From an uncultured Clostridia bacterium (GTDB taxonomy: Bacteria > Bacillota > Clostridia > Oscillospirales > Acutalibacteraceae), in assembly GCA_947628175.1 (NCBI GenBank), contig CANQZA010000001.1, positions 68,883 through 121,549 on the forward strand: a stretch of DNA of 52,667 bases, read 5' to 3'. Position numbers and translations under genes: made by a program. Position 1 is the stretch's first letter. Every line of letters starts with the position of its first letter. This document shows positions 41,333 through 49,869 of the stretch, in pieces. The notes beneath the pieces were generated by a model. The model was not told where the DNA came from and did not search any database. It saw nothing but the letters and a program-made list of their open reading frames with translations.

Positions 41333-42115
41333 TTGGCTATTGCGACCTTTAAGAGATACGAAAAGAAATATCTCATTACAAAAGAGAAACTTGACAAAAT
41401 CCTGCCTGTCCTGCTTGAGTATATGGAGCTTGACCCATACTGCCTCAACGGTAACGAATACAGAATTTACAGCATCTATTACGATACCGACAATCACGAT
41501 GTTATCAGGCAAAACTCATCAAAACCCGTTTACAAGGAAAAAATGAGAATCCGCTCTTATTATGACCATAACGATCCTGAGGAAAAGGTTTTTATGGAAA
41601 TAAAAAAGAAATGTGAGGGGCAGGGAAACAAGCGCAGAATAAAAATAAAACTCAGGGAGGTTGAGCCCTTCGTTAACGAGGGAATTCTGCCTGAAACAAA
41701 AAATTACTTGTCTGCGCAGGTTGCCAAGGAGCTTCAGTATTATCTGAGTAAAAACAAAGTACATCCTGCGCTTTATGTACAGTATGACCGCCTTGCGCTT
41801 TTCGGCAAGGAGGATAAGGAATTCCGTATGACCTTTGACAGAAATGTCAGAACGAGAAGAACGCATTTCCGCTTCGGAGAAAGTGACGAGGACGAGCTCC
41901 TCCTCTCTGACGGGGAATACATAATGGAAATTAAAATTCTCGGCGCTATGCCGCTTTGGCTTACGCACCTTCTCAGTGAAAATGAGCTTTTCAGCCGCGG
42001 TTTTTCAAAATACGGCGTAAGATACAAGCGTGACGCGGAAAACAGGCGGCTTGCATATCATCTTACGGACAGCAATGCAAACGAAGTCGGCTTCGACTAT
42101 TTTTATCAATTTTAA
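41333..42115 (+). CDS. VTC-domain protein (polyphosphate polymerase-like tunnel enzyme)
   Basis: A 260-residue cytoplasmic protein of the VTC family, a triphosphate-tunnel fold that in yeast Vtc4 makes polyphosphate from ATP. Tunnel-lining charged motifs are visible: FKRYEKKYLI, IYYDT, EKMRIRSYY, VFMEIKKK, the long NKRRIKIKLRE, and MEIKILG near residue 205, with KYGVRYKR at the end. The TTG at 41333 is preferred: it is 7 nt from GGAGG and gives the MAI-TFKRYEKKY start seen in relatives, while an ATG at 41327 sits only 1-2 nt after the ribosome site. First gene of a five-gene plus-strand run; DUF4956 follows after 11 nt. The product and acceptor are unproven. Confidence 0.9.
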   Translation: MAIATFKRYEKKYLITKEKLDKILPVLLEYMELDPYCLNGNEYRIYSIYYDTDNHDVIRQNSSKPVYKEKMRIRSYYDHNDPEEKVFMEIKKKCEGQGNKRRIKIKLREVEPFVNEGILPETKNYLSAQVAKELQYYLSKNKVHPALYVQYDRLALFGKEDKEFRMTFDRNVRTRRTHFRFGESDEDELLLSDGEYIMEIKILGAMPLWLTHLLSENELFSRGFSKYGVRYKRDAENRRLAYHLTDSNANEVGFDYFYQF

Positions 42116-42126
42116 GGAGTATAACA

Positions 42127-42828
42127 ATGTCTGATTTCTTTTACAACCTAACCTCAGGTGAAGCAGCGTCATTAACTTGGCATGGTGTTCTTGAAACCCT
42201 GATTGCAGCAACTGCCGTCGGACTTATCATAAGCCTCATCTATCTCTTTACGCATAAAAAAGAGGGGTACAGTCAGGCATTCTGTGTGGCTCTTATTCTT
42301 CTTGCTCCCATTGTGGGAATGGTAATTCTTGTAATCGGCAATAATGTTGCCACGGCGTTCAGTCTTGCCGGCGCCTTTGCGCTTGTGCGTTTCAGAAGCG
42401 CGCCCGGCGATCCCAAGGATATTGCGTTTGTCTTTATGAGTGTAACAATGGGACTGACCTGCGGTCTCGGATACTGGATATGGGCAGTCATGGGCACGGC
42501 TATTCTGTGCGTAATTATACTCATTCTGCATTTCACAAACTATGCCGGCAAAAAGGGAGAACGGTTTGTACTCAGGATAACGGTTCCCGAAACGCTCAAT
42601 TATGTCGGCGCTTTTGACGAATGTCTGAATAAATACTGCAAATCCTTTAAAATGACACGCGTTAAAAGTGTTGATTTCGGCGCTCTTTTTGAAATCAGCT
42701 TTGATGTGGACATAAAGGATTCTAAACAAATCAGAGAAATGATAGACGACCTCAGAGCCATGAACGGAAATCTGAAAATTATGCTTTCCACGCCTGAGAC
42801 TCTCAACAGAAGCTTTCATTTTCAATAA
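42127..42828 (+). CDS. DUF4956 polytopic membrane protein
   Basis: A 233-residue protein with about four membrane helices in the first 145 residues and a soluble C-terminal domain. The family motif is FSLAGAFALVRFRSAPGDPKDIAFVF followed by a glycine-rich helix (MGLTCGLGY). DUF4956 proteins are often found next to VTC-domain proteins, and the pair are thought to act together at the membrane; the biochemical role is unknown. AAGGAG precedes the ATG, 11 nt after the VTC stop. A perfect hairpin follows, then the lipoprotein gene. Confidence 0.93.
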   Translation: MSDFFYNLTSGEAASLTWHGVLETLIAATAVGLIISLIYLFTHKKEGYSQAFCVALILLAPIVGMVILVIGNNVATAFSLAGAFALVRFRSAPGDPKDIAFVFMSVTMGLTCGLGYWIWAVMGTAILCVIILILHFTNYAGKKGERFVLRITVPETLNYVGAFDECLNKYCKSFKMTRVKSVDFGALFEISFDVDIKDSKQIREMIDDLRAMNGNLKIMLSTPETLNRSFHFQ

Positions 42829-42833
42829 TAATT

Positions 42834-42864
42834 TTTAAGGGAACGGTATGACTGTTCCCTTAAA
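42834..42864 (+). other. Hairpin between DUF4956 and lipoprotein genes
   Basis: TTTAAGGGAAC pairs perfectly with GTTCCCTTAAA (11 bp, 9-nt loop), without a U tract on either strand. It is more likely an mRNA stability or processing element than a terminator. It separates two cytoplasmic/membrane genes from three secreted ones. Confidence 0.6.
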
Positions 42865-42943
42865 GTATCTTATAACCACTTTTAAAAAATTCAATATGTT
42901 GATGTTTTTTCAACTTTTTCATCTATATTTAGGAGTTATCCAT

Positions 42944-44593
42944 ATGAATAGAAAAAAAGCTTTATGCATAATGACAGCAATATTCCTTATAAGCGGGATG
43001 ATTGCAGGCTGTACACACAGCGCAGATCCTGCCGTGGCAACCGAAATTGTCACCGTTACCGATAAAAGCGGAGACACCGTTACGCGAAAAGACGGAAAAG
43101 CGGTGACGGAAATAAAAAAAATAACCGAAAAGCAGACTGAAAAAAATTCGACAGCGCCGACAAAACAGAAAGCGTCCGGCGGAAAAACAACTTCTTCAGC
43201 ATCCGACACCTCTGCCGGCAATGCAGAAGAAAAAAATACTTCCGCCACCTCCTCCGGTACTAAACCATCCTCTGTTCCGGGCACTTCAAAGAAAACCGAA
43301 ACTACAAAAAAACCGAGCAGCACAGTCCCTAAATCTAAACCGAACCCTGAAACGAAGCCGACTGCTGCACCTGCCCCCGCGCCCATCTCCATCAAGCTTG
43401 AAAAAAATTCAAATGCGGACTGCTCCTCGGACAATGTTACCATCGGTATGGGAACCGTTCAAATTGACAAGGGCGGCAGCTATGTTATCACACAGGATAC
43501 AGGCAGCCAAAAGTGGCATGGGCAGATTATCGTAAAATTAAAAAACACAGAAAGTGCCGAATTAAGATTTGAAAATGTAAACATCTCAAACACAAGCCCC
43601 AACATAATAAAAATAATTGACACAAGCATAAAAACCGACAGGAGCTTTATTGAGGCTGAGGCAACAACGGGTACAAACAGCGACAATCAGCTCAAGGATG
43701 AAATGAAGCTTGTTTCAAAAAATGAGAAAGCGCCCAATGTGGACCTGTCTTTCCCTACAGGAACAAAGAGCACCTTTGAAACCTCCGCAAACAGCTTTAC
43801 AGGCGTTGTATATAACGAATCAAAGCTCACCATACGCGGCAACGGAGAAGTCCGTTTCACTGCTTCAAGAAATGCAAATAATGTAATCTGTTCAACAAAG
43901 AGCCTTACTATAAAAAATGTAACCGCAAATCTTACCACATCGGATGCTGATGTCAATTCATCACTCTCGTCCGCAAAAGGTATTTTCTCATATTCAAGAG
44001 TGGATATTGAGAGCGGAAGACTGTACATCAGATCAAATGGCGACTGCATAAGATGCGATGATTTTAATCTTTACCACGGTAATGTTGATTTGAACTCGGG
44101 AGCGGCCGACGGAATTGACGCCGACGATTCCATATGTATTTACGATGGCAACATAAATTCGATTGCGCTTAAAAAATCCTGTTTCAAAGTGCGCCGTGTA
44201 AACAATCAGGAGGCACTTCGTGAAGGAGACAATACAATCAAGAAAGAAGACGGAATAACCGACAAAGCAAAACACACATTTAAAATAAACGGCGGTATTG
44301 TAAGGGGTGAAAGCAAAAACATCACAACTGTTCAGTCCTCAACACAGCCGAGCATAACCTGCCGTTCGGTAAAAGCTCCGAACTCGACTGAGGCAAAAAA
44401 GCTGATTTCGTTTAAGATAACAGGAAACGGAATCCAGGAAAAGCACTCCTATAACAAATGTATAAAATTTATCTATTCATCAAATGAAATAAGAAAAAAC
44501 GGCGACTACACGGTTGCATCACAGGGATATGAAAGCACAAAGGTTACTTTTAAAGGAAATGTCGGTGATGCAAGAATCGTGGCAAACAGATAA
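42944..44593 (+). CDS. Carbohydrate-binding beta-helix lipoprotein (Cthe_2159-like)
   Basis: A 549-residue lipoprotein: signal peptide with lipobox ISGMIAGC (Cys23), a Ser/Thr/Pro/Lys-rich linker (about 45-145), and a beta-helix domain (about 150-549). The latter repeats short strands such as LTIRGNGEVRF, LTIKNVTANL, IFSYSRVDIESGRLYI, DDFNLYHGNVDLNSG and DDSICIYDGNINS, as in Cthe_2159, a calcium-dependent acid-sugar/cellulose-binding protein of Clostridium thermocellum (from memory). AGGAG lies 8 nt before the ATG at 42944; an earlier ATG at 42848 lies inside the preceding hairpin. It would sit on the outer membrane face and bind a glycan, tethering or templating for the CotH protein next to it (inference). 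Confidence 0.88.
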   Translation: MNRKKALCIMTAIFLISGMIAGCTHSADPAVATEIVTVTDKSGDTVTRKDGKAVTEIKKITEKQTEKNSTAPTKQKASGGKTTSSASDTSAGNAEEKNTSATSSGTKPSSVPGTSKKTETTKKPSSTVPKSKPNPETKPTAAPAPAPISIKLEKNSNADCSSDNVTIGMGTVQIDKGGSYVITQDTGSQKWHGQIIVKLKNTESAELRFENVNISNTSPNIIKIIDTSIKTDRSFIEAEATTGTNSDNQLKDEMKLVSKNEKAPNVDLSFPTGTKSTFETSANSFTGVVYNESKLTIRGNGEVRFTASRNANNVICSTKSLTIKNVTANLTTSDADVNSSLSSAKGIFSYSRVDIESGRLYIRSNGDCIRCDDFNLYHGNVDLNSGAADGIDADDSICIYDGNINSIALKKSCFKVRRVNNQEALREGDNTIKKEDGITDKAKHTFKINGGIVRGESKNITTVQSSTQPSITCRSVKAPNSTEAKKLISFKITGNGIQEKHSYNKCIKFIYSSNEIRKNGDYTVASQGYESTKVTFKGNVGDARIVANR

Positions 44594-44610
44594 AAAGAGG
44601 AGGCAAAATT

Positions 44611-47600
44611 ATGAAAAAGGCAATAAAAAAACCGCTTTCACTGCTTCTGGTTGCGGCAATACTGCTGACAACACTGCTTATCTCACCGATAAGCGCCGGT
44701 GCGGCAGAGAGCCCGCTTGATCTTGAGGGCTCATCGCTCAACATATGGGCAGACGCGGAAAATGTACTGTCACAAAATGATGTAACAAATTTTACATCCG
44801 GAAACAAGCTTGCCGTTCTCGGAGGAATTGCTCCCTTCAAAAGAAGTACAAGCTCACAACAATATTATCTTTTTCTGCCTTCAACAGCGGACTGCACCTC
44901 CCTTAAATTCTGGTTTGACGGTACTGCTTCAATAAACAACATGCCCATTACAAGCGGTGTGCCCACAGATGCGCTTTCAAGCATAAATGAGGGCGGAACA
45001 ATGGTTGGGTTCACCTTTTCGATCAATGGCACAAACTATTCTGTTTCGGCAGTAAAAAGCGGTGATATCGCAGCAGTATATATTGATACAAATTCAGGCT
45101 CGCTGAGCACGATTACGGGAAACCGTCTGCAAAGTGATCACACGGGAGAAGAACCGGGTTCCATCATGGTTGTTCAGCCGGACGGCACCGTTGATTATAT
45201 GGGAATTATGGAAAAAATGTCGGGACGAGGCAACGGCACATGGAACTACAGCAACAACAAAAACCCGTATAACTTCAAGCTTGCCAAATCAACATCACTC
45301 CTTGGAATGGGAGCGGCAAAAAAATGGTGCCTGCTTGCAAATGTAAGCGATTCATCTCTTGTGAAAAACCAGCTCACCTATGATTTTGCGAAATACATAG
45401 GAATAAAGTATCAGCCTATCTGCAAACCATGCGACCTTTATGTCAATCAGCAGTACTTGGGCTCATATCAGCTTTCCGAAAAAGTTGAAATCAAATCAAA
45501 CAGAATTGATATAACAGACGCATATGAAAATCTTGAAATAGCAAACGGAACTACCGATCCTGCTACGGGTATTGTCTTACCGGCAGATCTGTCGAATGTT
45601 TCCGCAGGCTCATATAACGCAAGCGGCGCTTCAACAACCGGATCAACAGCAACCTTCGGTCAGGGAGTCGGAAACAGGAAGTATTCAACATCCATTAAAG
45701 ATCCGTCAGATTACACGGGCGGATATCTGTATGAGCTTGAAATCAGCAACAGATGGTATGAGGAAAATGCAGGCTTTAGCGCATACAACAGACAGGGCTG
45801 GGTAATAAAAAGTTGTGATGTCGCAACAAAGAATATGACGGACTACAGCTATGACCTGCTGTACGCCTTAGGCTCTTCCATCTATAACGGAGGCAATGTT
45901 CCCAGCACCTCTACCACAACCAAATGCCCTAACGCAAAGACAGTTATCACTGCTATGACATCAACAGGCACTTCGACAAAAACAATAACAAACCCTGCCC
46001 CTGCCACGCAGTATCAGGGCAAAAGATGGAGTGCTCTTCTTGATGCCGATTCAGCAGTAAAATATTACTGGACGCAGGAATTCTTTAAGAATATGGACTC
46101 CTCCACCTCATCAACATATTTCTACAAGGATGCAGACGCTATAGATGCAAAGCTTTATGCGGGTCCTATGTGGGATATGGACAACTCTATCGGATATGAC
46201 AGAGGCAGTGAGTCGCGCTGGGGCTATAGCTGGACATCAGCAGACGGCTGGTATACAAAAAATACCCGTATTTACCGCTGGAGATGTGAGGACAGCAATA
46301 CCGGTTATAAAACGGATGATGAATCCCCTCTCTCTTTTTACGGAACTCTTTCATCAAAATGTACTGACTTCTGGTCAATGGCAGAAGATTACTGGTATTG
46401 GTTAATTTCCCCTGCCGTTGAAATAATCAAAGGTAACGCGGTTGACAAAACAGGAACGCTCAAATCGGCACAGGAGTATATCACAACTGTTTCAAAGAGC
46501 GGTTACATGGATGCTGTGCGCCTTGATATAAATAACAGTTCGTATGATACACAAAATCATATCACCAAGATGACAAACTGGTTTACAGACCGACAGGCTT
46601 GGATAGATACACAGATTCAGAAAACAGATATAGGCAGCGCCAATATCTATTCCATCCCGGATCAGGCTTTCACCGGCTCAGAGATTAAACCTGAGCTCTC
46701 GGTTTCATATTATGACACATATCTCTCCAACATTCCGCTTGTTGAGGGCAGGGATTACACAGTATCCTACGACAACAATGTGAATGTGGGAACAGCCACG
46801 GTAACACTTACCGGCATAAACGGATACACAGGAACAAAAACGGCAAATTTCAGTATCCTTTCAGATTCAATTGACGGTTATACGCTTACAATAGACAGCA
46901 CTGCATACAAGAATTCCGTTATAAACGCTGCGCTTGTAAACACAAACGGCAATCCTGTTCACTCGGGCGTTACATATCAGTGGTACAAAAATTCCGTTGC
47001 AATAGACGGTGCTTCGGATTCGTCATATACTGTTTCAGCCGACGATGCCGGCTCTGTATTAACAGTCACTGCAACAGGTGACGGGACAAACCTTACCGGC
47101 AGCGTGACATCAAACGAATGTACCGTGCTTGAGGGAGAACGGCCTTCATCCTATTCAAAAACAATTGCGTCATGGGATTACGACTACACAGCCGACAGCG
47201 GCGCGCTTATAACATCCGACCCTGCCGGAACAGATTTTTACTATGCTGCAACAAGCGGTGAAAATATGCGTTTGTCCAATCTTTACGCAAGTGTAAACGG
47301 TAAGGATAATGCAAAAATCAAGTGGTCAGGCAATGCTGACTTATACAGCAACGAGTCAACAACGGCAGCATCTGATCAGACGCCTGTAATGGGAACATCA
47401 AAAACCGATTTACTTGCGTGGAACGAATGGCCTTATTTTGAAACAACAGTGTCCACTGCAGGATTTGAAAACATCAAATTCAGTGCAAAGCTCGGAGGTA
47501 CAAAAAAAGCTCCGCGTGACTGGAAGCTTCAGTACAGCCTTGACGGAACAACATTTAAAGATATAGAGGGCGCACAGTTTTCAATTACCAAAAACAAGGC

Positions 47601-49854
47601 AATGCAGCCTGCGTTTGACAATGTACTTCTCCCTGCCGAGTGCAGCAATCAGCGCACTGTATATATTAGGATGACTGTTGCGGCAAATATTGCCATTAAC
47701 GGTCTTGATCCTGTCATAAATCAGCTCAGCGGTGACGCGGCTGTCAATAACATTCATATTACAGGCTCCTCTCTGAGTGTAATCACCTCTCTTTACGAGC
47801 CGACCATTTCGCCTGAAAGCGGCACAAAAATATTCAGCGACAATCCTGTTGCAATAACGGATAACAACGGCGGAGCAGATATCTATTATACCGTTAACGG
47901 CTCAGAGCCTACGCTTTACACCGGTTCATTTATGCCGTTTGACACAAAAACCGCAAAAACGGGAGATTCCGTAACTATAACGGCTTATGCAAAATTCAAC
48001 GATATCACAAGTGATATCGTAACAGCCGAATACGCTTTTGCAGGCGTTGATATCCTATGCTTCTCCTATGACACATATAGCACCAATATAACATCAGGCG
48101 CCGTTCAGTCAACCGGCGGTGTTTATGACCAGAGTGGTAAAATGACTGCATACACGGACGGTTCAACACAATATGTCCCGCTTTGGAGAGAGGATAACAA
48201 ATCCTTCAGTGTATCGCCTGACGACGGCACATTCTGGACTGAAGATGCCGGCTTCACATACAAAGTAAGTACTGCCGGATATGAAAATATTAATTTCACC
48301 GCAAAGGCATATACAACTTTACAGGGACCCAAGAGCGTAACGCTTCAGTATAGCACCGACGGCATACATTATTACAATGTCAAATCCGATGTTATTCTGC
48401 CTGCGGCAGGAACGCTTGAGCAAATCTTTCTCACAGTTCCTCTCCCCGCTGCCTGCGACAATCAGGAAGTTCTTTATATACGCCTGGCAACAACAGAAAA
48501 TCTCACATCAAGTGACACCGTTCTTCACAACAATGAGTCAAAAGGCAATCTTTATGTAAATGATGTCATTATAGGCGGTGAGGACACGGGCGCGCTTAAA
48601 ATGCCGTATACAAACAAGTCCACAAACTATTTCGGCATAAACGGAATCATTCATTATACCAGCCCTGATTCGGCAGATATACAATATGTTGTTCTTGACA
48701 GGAACAACCGAGTTGTTCAAAACGGAACATATAATGATCTGACAGGTATTCAGCTTTCTTCCGTGACCGGCTTCAATCCGTATTCGCCGGGACCTTACAA
48801 TGTGCTTGTTTGGGCAGGCGATGATGATGATCAGAGCCTTGTAAATAGGAAAACATATTATTACAAGGGAGACAGCATTGTTAAATTCAACTACAACGGC
48901 TCAACCAATCTTTTCAATAACTATGTTTCCTCTGATTTCCTTTCTGTCAATAACACCTCGGGCGCAAACAGCGGAACACTTTCAATGTATCCTGACTCAA
49001 ATACCGCCGCGCTGCTATCCTACACGGGAACATACGGTGTAAAGGTTAGCTGGGACGCCGCCAATCCGTTTACGGCAACAAAAAAACTTGACAACCCTGA
49101 CGGCAACGGATACTGGCTCATCGAAACAAGCACCAAAGGATATGAAAATCTTACCCTTAACCTTGAACAGCTCAGCTCAAACAAAGGTCCGCGCGACTGG
49201 GGTATTGCCTACAGCCTGGATGCAAACAGCTATACTTATGTTGAAAATTCCAATGCAAGGGCAATAAGCAATGATGCTTCCCCCGATACCGTTGAAACAT
49301 ACGGCAATCTGCCGCTTCCTGCCGATTGCGATAATGCAGATAAGCTTTATATCAAGGTATTTATTAACGGCGGTGAGGGCGTTGATTCAACAGAGCTTGA
49401 TCTGGCATTAAAGGGCAACACAGGCATAAACGGTATAGAAATAAGCGGAACGAAAATCCCCGAAAAGTACAGCCTTACAATCAATACAACTGTCCTTGAA
49501 ACAAAAGACGGCGTATCGGGCTCCATTCCTTTCGGCGATATAAATGTTTATGTAAACGGTGCGTTCAGCGGTAAATCCGATTCAGACGGCATCCTCACCA
49601 TTGACAATCTTTTGCAGGGCAGCACATACGATATTAAGTTTGATGGCAGAAATATTGCTGAAAAAACAATTACAAAAACAATGTCTGCCAGTGAGGCCAT
49701 CAATGTGCCGGTGCTGATATTTGATGTTAACGGAGACGGTTATATCAATGCAAAGGACTATGCAATGATAAATAAAGAGAATGCCTACGCAACATCAAAG
49801 CAATATTTCTCAAACTTTATCAATACAAAAACGAGCGAATTCAAATATGAATAA
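44611..49854 (+). CDS. Giant secreted CotH-family protein with beta modules and half-dockerin tail
   Basis: A 1747-residue exported protein. A signal peptide (about 1-30) precedes the CotH domain (about 180-670): RGNGTWNY, KKWCLLANVSDSSLVKNQLTYDFA, DLYVNQQYLGSYQLSEKVEI and MWDMDNSIGYDRG (CotH is an atypical Fam20-like kinase fold, family knowledge). Then a bacterial beta module (about 690-750; VSYDNNVNVGTATVTLTGINGY), an Ig-like stretch (about 770-845), three copies of a roughly 180-residue beta module (about 850-1053, 1145-1324, 1424-1614) and, between copies one and two, a chitobiase C-terminal-like domain (about 1065-1140; IYYTVNGSEPTLYTG). A carboxypeptidase-like fold (about 1620-1695) and a single dockerin loop (DVNGDGYINAKDYAMINK, about 1707-1725) end it. 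GAGGAGG precedes the ATG, 17 nt after the lipoprotein stop. Confidence 0.92.
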   Translation: MKKAIKKPLSLLLVAAILLTTLLISPISAGAAESPLDLEGSSLNIWADAENVLSQNDVTNFTSGNKLAVLGGIAPFKRSTSSQQYYLFLPSTADCTSLKFWFDGTASINNMPITSGVPTDALSSINEGGTMVGFTFSINGTNYSVSAVKSGDIAAVYIDTNSGSLSTITGNRLQSDHTGEEPGSIMVVQPDGTVDYMGIMEKMSGRGNGTWNYSNNKNPYNFKLAKSTSLLGMGAAKKWCLLANVSDSSLVKNQLTYDFAKYIGIKYQPICKPCDLYVNQQYLGSYQLSEKVEIKSNRIDITDAYENLEIANGTTDPATGIVLPADLSNVSAGSYNASGASTTGSTATFGQGVGNRKYSTSIKDPSDYTGGYLYELEISNRWYEENAGFSAYNRQGWVIKSCDVATKNMTDYSYDLLYALGSSIYNGGNVPSTSTTTKCPNAKTVITAMTSTGTSTKTITNPAPATQYQGKRWSALLDADSAVKYYWTQEFFKNMDSSTSSTYFYKDADAIDAKLYAGPMWDMDNSIGYDRGSESRWGYSWTSADGWYTKNTRIYRWRCEDSNTGYKTDDESPLSFYGTLSSKCTDFWSMAEDYWYWLISPAVEIIKGNAVDKTGTLKSAQEYITTVSKSGYMDAVRLDINNSSYDTQNHITKMTNWFTDRQAWIDTQIQKTDIGSANIYSIPDQAFTGSEIKPELSVSYYDTYLSNIPLVEGRDYTVSYDNNVNVGTATVTLTGINGYTGTKTANFSILSDSIDGYTLTIDSTAYKNSVINAALVNTNGNPVHSGVTYQWYKNSVAIDGASDSSYTVSADDAGSVLTVTATGDGTNLTGSVTSNECTVLEGERPSSYSKTIASWDYDYTADSGALITSDPAGTDFYYAATSGENMRLSNLYASVNGKDNAKIKWSGNADLYSNESTTAASDQTPVMGTSKTDLLAWNEWPYFETTVSTAGFENIKFSAKLGGTKKAPRDWKLQYSLDGTTFKDIEGAQFSITKNKAMQPAFDNVLLPAECSNQRTVYIRMTVAANIAINGLDPVINQLSGDAAVNNIHITGSSLSVITSLYEPTISPESGTKIFSDNPVAITDNNGGADIYYTVNGSEPTLYTGSFMPFDTKTAKTGDSVTITAYAKFNDITSDIVTAEYAFAGVDILCFSYDTYSTNITSGAVQSTGGVYDQSGKMTAYTDGSTQYVPLWREDNKSFSVSPDDGTFWTEDAGFTYKVSTAGYENINFTAKAYTTLQGPKSVTLQYSTDGIHYYNVKSDVILPAAGTLEQIFLTVPLPAACDNQEVLYIRLATTENLTSSDTVLHNNESKGNLYVNDVIIGGEDTGALKMPYTNKSTNYFGINGIIHYTSPDSADIQYVVLDRNNRVVQNGTYNDLTGIQLSSVTGFNPYSPGPYNVLVWAGDDDDQSLVNRKTYYYKGDSIVKFNYNGSTNLFNNYVSSDFLSVNNTSGANSGTLSMYPDSNTAALLSYTGTYGVKVSWDAANPFTATKKLDNPDGNGYWLIETSTKGYENLTLNLEQLSSNKGPRDWGIAYSLDANSYTYVENSNARAISNDASPDTVETYGNLPLPADCDNADKLYIKVFINGGEGVDSTELDLALKGNTGINGIEISGTKIPEKYSLTINTTVLETKDGVSGSIPFGDINVYVNGAFSGKSDSDGILTIDNLLQGSTYDIKFDGRNIAEKTITKTMSASEAINVPVLIFDVNGDGYINAKDYAMINKENAYATSKQYFSNFINTKTSEFKYE

Positions 49855-49869
49855 CGAAGGAGGCAAAGT

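Noticed and set aside
42172-42825. 217-codon minus-strand ORF
   Set aside because: Antisense to the DUF4956 gene with no ribosome site or domain; product is Lys/His/Asn-rich noise.
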